Shown here: positions 1-9,000 of the stretch, piece after piece | Layout: the number at the start of each line of letters is the position of its first letter | Numbering within the stretch: position 1 is the stretch's first letter | Position numbers and translations under genes: made by a program | NCBI GenBank assembly: GCA_965653565.1 | Contig: CBFHAI010000010.1 | Span: 53,837-117,836 of the forward strand | Source: JALCLA01 sp965653565 | GTDB taxonomy: Bacteria; Pseudomonadota; Gammaproteobacteria; Xanthomonadales; Xanthomonadaceae | Direction of reading: 5' to 3' | DNA length: 64,000 nt | The notes under the pieces: generated by a model | Told to the model about the DNA's origin: nothing | What the model saw: the letters and a program-made list of their open reading frames with translations, nothing else | Database searches by the model: none

Positions 1-3000
1 ACGCGCCGCGGGCGCAGTGCACGGATCGCGTCGATGCGCGATTCGACATACGCCTGCATCTGCGGCGCCGGCACCGGCTGGCTATCGTAGCTGCTGTTCC
101 AACTCGAGGTATCGAACGCGGCATCGGCATCCTCGCCCGCATAGGCTTCGTCGTATACCGAAGCCCACGCGCCGATGCGCTCGCCATCGTGCTGAGGCTC
201 GGCATCGTCGGCCTCGGCGCGCGCCTGCACATACGCCACCAGCATCGGTTCGCCCGATGGCGCGGGGCGATCGACGACCACGGTGGCCGCCACGCGAGGA
301 TGGCGCGCGAGTACGGACTCGATTTCGCCCAGTTCGATGCGCAAGCCGCGGATCTTCACCTGATGATCGTTGCGGCCCAGGTACTCGACTGCGCCATCGG
401 CGCGGCGTCGGGCTCGATCTCCGGTGCGATACAGCCGCGCACCACCGCGGGAAAACGGGTCGGGAACGAAACGTTCGCCAGTCAACGCCGGCCGATCCAG
501 ATAACCACGACCGACCTGGACGCCCCCGATATACAACTCGCCCGCCACGCCGATCGGCATCGGTTGCATGCGTTCGTCGAGGACATGGATTGCGGTGTTG
601 GCCACCGGATGGCCGATCGGCACGCCGATCCTATCGGCGAGCGTGCATGGCCAGAACGTAACGTCCACGGCGGCCTCGGTCGGGCCGTAGAGATTGTGCA
701 ACTGGGCCGTCGAAACAGTCAGGAATCGTTGGACGAGTTCGGGCGTGAGCGCTTCGCCACTGCAGAACACGCGGCGCAGACTCGTCAGCCGCTCGAGACC
801 GGGTTGCTCGAGAAATGCGCGAAACATCGAAGGCACGAAGTGCAGCGTCGTGATGCGCTCGCGTTCGATCAGCTCGGCCAGATAGGCCGGATCGCGGTGT
901 CCCCCCGGCCTTGCCAGCACCAGCGTTGCACCCGTGATCAGCGGCCAGAAGAATTCCCACACCGACACATCGAAACTGGCCGGGGTTTTCTGCAGCACGC
1001 GATCGTCGGATTGCAACCGGTACTCGCGCTGCATCCAGCGCAACCGGTTGACGATCGCACGATGCTCGTTCATGGCCCCCTTCGGTCTTCCCGTGGAGCC
1101 CGACGTGTAGATCACGTAGGCCAGATGATCGGGCCTTGTCGTCGATACCGGCGCGGCTGCAACTGCCTCTTCGAGCGGGGCATCGAGCAGGATCAATTGC
1201 GTCGCAGCGGGGATTGCATCACAGGCCCGTGCCGATTGCGTGGTGGCCAGCAGCACCCGGGCGTTGCAATCGGCGAGCATGTAGGCAAGCCGCTCGTGCG
1301 GATAGGCAGGATCGAGCGGTACGTAGGCACCGCCGGCCTTGAGCACGGCCATGAGTGCGATCACCAGTTCGGGCGAACGTTCCAGCATCACCGCTACGCG
1401 GTTTTCGGGTCCGATTCCGAGCATCTGCAGCCGGCATGCGAGCGCATTAGCCTGTTCATCGAGCTCTCGATAGCTGAGCTTGCGCTCGTCGAGCATCACG
1501 GCCATCGCATCGGGCGTGCTCGCCGCCTGCTGCGCGAACAATTCGTGCAGGCAGGCTTCGGTGCCCAGTTCGATACGGCTTTCGAGGTTTCTCGCCGATA
1601 TCACAACGCTTTCGGCAGCGGGTATCCACGGTGCGCGATCGATGCGCCGCTCCGGATCGGCAAGCAGATCGGTCATCATCGTGGTGAAACGCGCTGCGAT
1701 CCGGTCGCTGCTGGCCTGCTCGAACAGATCCGCGTCGTAGGCGACAAAACCGCCCAGCGTGTCGGACGAATCCACCGTCCACAATCCGATGTCCGCCACC
1801 ATCGTGCGGATCGGTAGCTCGATATAGCGCCACACCAGATCGGCCGCGACCGCTTGCGGTGCCGGGCGATGCTGATGCACGAACAGCGCCTGGAACATCG
1901 GCCGACGGCTCATGGCGCGACCCGGCTGCAACAGGTCAATGATTTTTTCGAACGGCAACTGCGCGTTGGCGTAGGCTTCCAGGCAGACTTCGCGCACGCG
2001 GTGTACCAACTCCGAAAAAGTCGGCGAACCGCTCAGATCTACGCGCAGCAGCAACGTATTGAGAAAATATCCGACAACGCCTGCCCACTCGGGTCGATCG
2101 CGATTGCTGATCGGTGAGCCGACCACGATATCGCGCTGGCCGGTCAAGCGATGCAGCAGAGCGGCGTAGCCGGCGAGCAAGGTCATGAACGAAGTGGCGC
2201 GGCAACGCCGCGACAGCTCGCTCAACGCGTGATTGGCCGGGGCTTGGAGCTGATACGGGCTGCAACCACCGCGCAGGCTGGGCGCGGTCGGCGCGAGACG
2301 ATCGGCGGGCAGTTCGAGCGGCTCGGGATACTCCGCCAGTTTGCGAGTCCAGTAGATCTCCTGCTTTTCGAGCGCCTGACTATCGACGGTTTCGCGCTGC
2401 CACTGTGCGAAATCGGCATATTGGTAGCGCAGCGGCGCCGGGGCGGCCTGCTGCCCGGCACGCAGGCCGGCATACGAGGCGATCAATTCGCTCTGGATGA
2501 TGCCCATCGAAACCATATCGCAGGCGATGTGGTGGATACACAGCACCAGCCAATGCGACGTGGGCGTCAGACGCAGCAGCGTTGCGCGCAATAACGGCGC
2601 GCGGGTCAGATCGAAGGGCGCATCGCGCAGCTGCTCGGCATGCGCTATCGTGGCGTGGCGACGGGGTTCGGGTGCAATGTGGGCGAGATCGACGTGACCA
2701 AGTCGCAACTCGGCCTGCGCCTGCACGCATTGCATCACCTGCCCATCGAAGTTGGGATAGGTGCTGCGCAAAATCGCATGCCGGGCGACCAGCGCGGCGA
2801 GCGATTTTTCCAGCGCCGGCAAGTCGAGTGCACCCTCGATTTCGAGCGCGCCCGACACGTGATAGGCCGGACTGCCTGGATCAAACTGATTGAGCAGCCA
2901 CATGCGCTGCTGCGCGAACGACAGTGGCGTCACGCCGTAGCGATGCCCGTCCGTACGCAGGGTGCGGATGAGCAAACTGCGCTGCGATGCAGGCAGTTGA

Positions 3001-3026
3001 TCCAGTCTTGCCACGATGTCGTTCAT
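1..3026 (-). CDS. NRPS, C-A(Ser?)-methyltransferase module, cut by window edge
   Basis: Nonribosomal peptide synthetase; about 1008 residues lie inside the window and the gene continues past the left edge. In order: a condensation domain (residues about 15-430; active-site HHxxxD reads HHIACDM near 164), then an adenylation domain (core FDVSVWE near 680, YIYTSGSTGRPKG, NLYGPTEA). After A-motif 8 the A domain is interrupted from about residue 950 by a segment with WASVYDEAY and WNSSY, the known start of the N-methyltransferase insert of NRPS A domains. The specificity residues read D-V-W-H-F-S-L-V-D, matching the published serine code, so N-methyl-serine is inferred. The ATG at 3026 overlaps the previous gene's stop as ATGA, so the two proteins are translationally coupled. 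The thiolation domain, any later modules and any thioesterase lie outside. Confidence 0.93.
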   Translation of the reverse strand, partial: MNDIVARLDQLPASQRSLLIRTLRTDGHRYGVTPLSFAQQRMWLLNQFDPGSPAYHVSGALEIEGALDLPALEKSLAALVARHAILRSTYPNFDGQVMQCVQAQAELRLGHVDLAHIAPEPRRHATIAHAEQLRDAPFDLTRAPLLRATLLRLTPTSHWLVLCIHHIACDMVSMGIIQSELIASYAGLRAGQQAAPAPLRYQYADFAQWQRETVDSQALEKQEIYWTRKLAEYPEPLELPADRLAPTAPSLRGGCSPYQLQAPANHALSELSRRCRATSFMTLLAGYAALLHRLTGQRDIVVGSPISNRDRPEWAGVVGYFLNTLLLRVDLSGSPTFSELVHRVREVCLEAYANAQLPFEKIIDLLQPGRAMSRRPMFQALFVHQHRPAPQAVAADLVWRYIELPIRTMVADIGLWTVDSSDTLGGFVAYDADLFEQASSDRIAARFTTMMTDLLADPERRIDRAPWIPAAESVVISARNLESRIELGTEACLHELFAQQAASTPDAMAVMLDERKLSYRELDEQANALACRLQMLGIGPENRVAVMLERSPELVIALMAVLKAGGAYVPLDPAYPHERLAYMLADCNARVLLATTQSARACDAIPAATQLILLDAPLEEAVAAAPVSTTRPDHLAYVIYTSGSTGRPKGAMNEHRAIVNRLRWMQREYRLQSDDRVLQKTPASFDVSVWEFFWPLITGATLVLARPGGHRDPAYLAELIERERITTLHFVPSMFRAFLEQPGLERLTSLRRVFCSGEALTPELVQRFLTVSTAQLHNLYGPTEAAVDVTFWPCTLADRIGVPIGHPVANTAIHVLDERMQPMPIGVAGELYIGGVQVGRGYLDRPALTGERFVPDPFSRGGARLYRTGDRARRRADGAVEYLGRNDHQVKIRGLRIELGEIESVLARHPRVAATVVVDRPAPSGEPMLVAYVQARAEADDAEPQHDGERIGAWASVYDEAYAGEDADAAFDTSSWNSSYDSQPVPAPQMQAYVESRIDAIRALRPRR

Positions 3027-6000
3027 GGACCCTCGTTGCTGATGCCGTTCTCGGGGAAGTTCTCGATCTGTGCGAGCAGTTCGGACAGATCGTGGCTGGG
3101 CGCGTCGAGCGGTGCGCGCAACTCGATCTGCGGCGACGGCGCGCGGGTCTGCGCCCGCTGGATGTTCTGCGCGAGCGCCTCTACCGTCGGCGCTTCGAAC
3201 AACACGCGCAGCGGCAACTCGACGCCGTAGCTATCGCGCGCTTGCGAGACGATCTGGAACGCGCTGAGCGAATGCCCGCCGACGTCGAAGAAGTTGTCGG
3301 TCACGCCGAATCCGTCGTGGCCGAGCACGCGAGCCCACAGACCGGCGATCTCGGCCTCGAGCGCGTTGCGCGGCGCCACCCGTTTGCAGGTTTCCATGGC
3401 ATGCTCCGGCGCCGGCAGCGCGCGCCGGTCGAGCTTGCCGTTCGACGTCAGCGGCAAGGCGTCGAGCCGCACGAAGGCCGCGGGCACCATGTACTCCGGC
3501 AGATGCCTCGCCGCCTCGTTGCGCAACTCGGCGATCAACTCGGAAGTTGCCGCTTGCTGCGGCACCACATAGGCCACCAGGCGCTTGTCTCCGGGCACGT
3601 CTTCGCGCGCGACGACGGCAACGGCCGCCACGGCGGGATGTTTCGCAAGCACGTGCTCGATTTCGCCGGTTTCGATGCGGTAACCGCGAATCTTGACCTG
3701 GAAGTCGCTGCGTCCGAGGAAGATCATCGTGCCATCGGCCTGGAACTTGGCCAGATCGCCGGTGCAGTACATCCTGCGCCCCGGGCGCGGGTCGAACGGG
3801 TCCGGAATGAAACGTTCGGCCGTGAGCGCCGGCGCGGCCGCGTAACCCAGGGCCAGGCAATCGCCCGCGATGTACAGATCACCCGGCACGCCGATGGGAC
3901 GTGGCTGCATGCGCTTGTCAAGAATGTAGTAGCGCGCCCCTCGCAGCGGTTTACCGTAAGGGATGCTGCTCCATTCGGGGCGGACTTCGTCGACGCGATG
4001 AAAGTTCGACCAGACCGCAGCTTCGGTGGCGCCGCCAAGGGAAACCACCAAGGCTCTGGGAAAGGCGCGACGCACTGCATCCGGAAGCTGTACCGGAATC
4101 CAGTCGCCACTCAGAAACACCAATCGCAAAGCCGCAGGCGCAACGTGACGCGCAGGCGATGCAAACAGCGCCTCGATCTGTTGCAGCATTGCCGGCGCGG
4201 AATTCCAGAAAGTGATCGCTTCACGGCACAAGATGCGATGCAGCACTTCAGGCTCGCGCAGCTCTTCTTCGCTGGCGATGCGCACCGTCGCGCCGGCGCC
4301 CAGCGCGCCGAAGATGTCGTAGACCGACAAGTCGAAGCACGGGGAAGTCACGAACAGAAGGCGATCGTTCGCGCCGATGTCGAAGGTAGTATTGACCCAA
4401 TCGCACAGATTCACAGCCGGCGCATGCTGGACCACTACGCCTTTCGGACGCCCCGTCGATCCGGACGTGAAGATCGTATAGGCTTTGTCGGCGGGCCTGG
4501 CGGCGGTCGGCATGCGTGCCGGCGACTGGCCTGCGATGATCGATGCCGTAGTCAATAGGGCACCGGGAATTTGCATGCCCGCAGCGCAGGCCTCGATATC
4601 GTCCACACAAACGACATGAGTGAGACCTGGCACCAGTTCGCGCAACTCGCGAACCCGCTCGAAACAGCGGCCGACGGTGATCAGGTGCCGCACACCGAGC
4701 GCATCGAGCATCTGCGCCATACGCGCCGCCGGCAGGCTGCTTTCCAGCGGCACGTACGCCGCACCCGACTTCACCACGCCCAGCAGCGCGGCGACCAACT
4801 GCACGTTGCGCGGCACCAGCACCGCGATGTCGACGCCGGGGGCGGCGCCTAGCGATTCAAGCGTCCTCGCGAGCCGGTTGGCCGCGCATTCGAGTTCGCA
4901 GTAGCTGAGTGCATCGTGCTCGTCGACTACCGCCAGCACGTCGGGGGAAAGATCGGCCTGTCGCTCGAAGGCCTGATGCAGCAGTTGCGCTGCGGGCGCG
5001 GCCACGCCGGTATCGTTCCAGCGCGATAGCTGCAACGAGCGCTGCGCCGGGGAAAGCAGCGGCAGGTCGAGGATATGCGTCTCGGGCGCTTCGAGAGCCG
5101 CATCGAGCAGGATTTCGAGATGTTGCGCCAGGCGCGCGACACTCGGCGCATCGAACAGGTCAGTTGCGTACTCGATCGACCCGGTGAGGCGGCCATCCCC
5201 CTCCCACACCGACAGCAGCAAATCGAATCGCGCGCCACCGGCGTCCACATCGATCGGACTTACTTTCAGCGTGTCCCAGGCCAGTTCGCTCCACGGATCG
5301 GGAAGCAACGCGAACATGACCTGGAACACCGGCGGACGGCTCGGATCGCGTCGGCGCTCGACGGCGTCCACGAGCACATCGAAAGGCAGATCCTGATGCA
5401 GCAGCGCACCCAACGTGCGTTCCTGCATATCGCGCACGACCTTCGCGAAACCGGGATTGCCGGCGAGTTCCGCGCGCAGGACCACCGTGTTGACGAAGCA
5501 ACCGACCATATCGTGCATTGGCAGATGCGATTGCACCACCGGGGTTCCGACGTGGATCGTTTCCTGCCCGCTCAGGCGCGACAGCAGCACCTGAAAAGCA
5601 GCCAGCACCGTGACGAACGAGGTGACGCCATGCTCTCGTCCGTAACGCTGAAGTTTTCGCGCCAGCGACGTCGGCCAGGCAAATCGATGGCGTGCGCCGC
5701 GCAGGCTGGGAGTCGGCGGTCGGGGTCGATCGGTCGGCAATGATAGCGGTGCGATTTCTCCGGCAAGCGCTTCACGCCAATAGTGCAAATGGCGGTCGAA
5801 TTCCGGCCCCGTCTGCAACGCATTCTGCCAATGCGCGAGATCGACAGGCTGCAGATCAAGTTGCGGCAGACTCGGTTCGGCTCCGGCGACATGCGCGGCG
5901 TAGAACGCACCGAAATCTCGTAGAAACGTCGTATGCACGCCATCGAAAACGACGTGGTGTGTCGCCAGCAACAGCACGTGGTGTTGTGGCGAAAGTCGTA

Positions 6001-9000
6001 GCAGATGCGCGCGAAGGATCGACGGGCTGGTCAAATCGAACGGCTGGCACGCCAGCGCTGTAAGTCGCGCCGGCAAGGTTTCCAGGTCGATCGCCTCGTG
6101 CGTCAGCGGCAGCGACCGGGGCGCGTGTATTCGTTGCCTCGCCTCGCCTTCGAACAGATGAAAACTCGTGCGCAGGCTTTCGTGGCGGGCGATCAGCGCG
6201 TCGAGACTCGATTGCAGCGCGTCGCGATTAAGTTCGCCCTGCAATGAAGCGGCCCATACGACGTTGTACGCCGTGCTTTCCGGATCGAGGTTCTGCAACA
6301 GCCACAACCGGCGCTGCTGCGGCGAAAGCGGCAGCCACTGGCTGCGATCCAGACGCTGCGGAAGAACGCGCTCCACAGGCGTCTGCGTCAGATGCGATTC
6401 GATGCGTGCGGCGAGTGCCGCCAGCGTGGGCGCGGCGAAAATCACGGTGACCGGCAAGGCGGTGCCGAAAGTTTGATTGACGTCGTGCATGGCGCGCACG
6501 GCGAGCAACGAATGGCCGCCCCGCGCGAAGAAATTATCGTTCCTGGATAACGCGGGCGATCCCAGCAATCCAGCCCAGTGCTGTGCGAGCGTCGACTCGA
6601 TCGCACCGCGCGGCGCGACGTACGCGGCGCCGGAAATCAAAGCAGCGTGGGGAATGGGCAAGGCGCGGCGATCGAGCTTGCCGGACGGTGTGAGAGGCAA
6701 GGCCCCTACCTGTAGAAAGTGCGCCGGAATCATGAACGCCGGCAGCTTTTCGCGCAGCAGGCCGATGAAATCCTCAGGCTCGCCCGCCCCGCCTTCGGCC
6801 AGCACGTAGTAAGCCGCCAAGTAGCGATTTTCGCCTTCGCCAAATGCCTGGACGGCGACGTCGCGGACCTGCGGCAACTCGCGCAGCATCGCTTCGATTT
6901 CACCCAATTCGACGCGATGGCCGCGCAGCTTTACCTGCTGGTCCCGTCTACCGAGGAAGCCCAACGTGCCATCGTTCCACCACCGCACGATGTCGCCTGT
7001 GCGATAGACGCGCGCGCCGGGCTGTTGCGCATACCGATGTGGCACGAAGCATTCGGCGGTCAATGCGCGACGTTGCCAATAGCCGTGGGCCAGTCCCGCC
7101 CCGCCGATATGCAACTCGCCCGCCGTGCCCCACGGAGCGAGTTCGCCGCGGGAATCGAGCACCAGCAGCTCGACGTTCCTGGGCGCGCTGCCGATCGGTG
7201 CGATCTGGTGCTTCGCTTCAAACGGCGCTTCGTACACCGTGGCGCAGATCGTCGCTTCCGTGGGGCCGTAGCCGTTGAGGATGACCAGGCCCGGCAGCGC
7301 GCTGCGCATTTCGCACAGCAATTGTTCGCGAATCGGTTCCACCCCAACGAGCAGACGGCGTAGCGGATGCCGCTTGCCAAGGCGCACAGCGGCGGCCAGG
7401 TCATCGAGCAGGAACGGCGGCATGTAAGCGCTCGCGATGCGCTCTTGCGCCAACCATCGGCACAGTTGCGGTCCATCGAGGCGAAGCGCGTCGGGCACCG
7501 GACAAAGCGTGCCGCCGTACAGCAGCGCGGAGAAGATCTCGTAAACCGATACATCGAAGCTGATGCTGGTCCACCAGCTGCAACGCTCGCCTTCCGCCAA
7601 CGGCTGGCGCGTGTCGAAATCCATCAACAGATTCAGCACACTCGCGTGCGAACACGAGGTGCCCTTAGGCAAGCCGCTCGACCCTGAGGTGTAGAGCAGA
7701 TACGCCGCGGAGTCGGTCGTGGTTTGCGGCGGCATATCGAAAGGCTTGTCGATGCCGCCATCGAGCTGCAAGATCGGCACGTTGGCGATATCGAGTTCTG
7801 CCGCGCTGCGTTCGATGGCGCCGTCGGCGCCGCTGGTGCCTATCAACAATCGCGGCTGCGCATCCGCCAGCATGTAGCGTAGGCGTTCCGCCGGGTAGGC
7901 CGGGTCCAGCGGGACATAAACTCCTCCCGTGGTCAGGATGGCGAGAACGGCGATCACGAACTCCGAACCGCGATCCATCCCCACGGCTACTCGATCACCG
8001 GGCCCAACGCCGGCATCACGGAGCACCACAGCGGCTTTGCGGACGCTCGATGCAAGCTGCCCGTAACTGATTTCCCGGCCCGATTCGCGCAACGCCGGCA
8101 GGTCCGGATGCGATCTTGCGCGCTGGAAAAAACGTCCGGGCAAGGTTCCGAATTCGGGCGGAAGTTTCGGCCCCCGGCCGTGGGCAAGCAGCAATGCGCG
8201 CTCCGCGCCGCTGAGCAACGGGAGGTCCGCGACGCTGCACGCAGCGTCGTCGAGCGCCGCATCGAGCAGAACGGCGAATCGCTCGTTCAAGCGCTCGATG
8301 GAAACCGCATCGAACAGATCGGCGGCGTATTCCCACACTCCGCTCAAGCCGGCAGCGCCCTCGAGCATGACCAACGACAGTTCGCTCGGCACATCGCGAT
8401 GGTCGAGCGCAATCGGAGCCCATCGGATGCCGCCGTATACCAGTCCTTCGCCCTCTCCGAGCAAGAGTTCCGGAATCCGGCTGTCGATGCGGACCGGCGC
8501 GCGCTGCCAGGCGAACCAGGCCTGGGCGAGACTGGGCCGCTGCGAATCGCGCTCGGGCGACAAGCGCTCGACCAAGCTCGCGAACGGCAGGCTGCGGTGC
8601 TGCAACGCCTCCCACAGCTGATGTTGCGTGTGCTGGAGGAAAGCCTCGAAACGATCGCCGCCAACATAGGAGGAGCGCATCAGCACGGGTTTTATCCGGT
8701 GCCCGAGTGGTGCGCCGGGCCGCAAGCTCTCTCTGCCGACGGTCGGCATTGCGACGAGCAGATCGTCCTGTGCGCACCAGCGATGCAAGAGCAATTGATA
8801 GACCGACAACACAAATGCGTTCGCCGTGATGCCGCGCCGTTGTGCGAAATCGGCGATCCGCTTGCTGCGTCGAGTGCCCAGGTTGAAGCGTAATCTGGCG
8901 CCGCGCAAAGTACGACCGATCGAACGGGGTCGATCCAACGGCGGGTCGAACGAGGGCAACGGCGATGCAAGCAGAGTGCGCCAATACTGCCAGTCGGCCT

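Noticed and set aside
189..1817. 542-residue plus-strand frame
   Set aside because: It is a shadow of the minus-strand NRPS gene, whose condensation and adenylation motifs are plain in the other strand.
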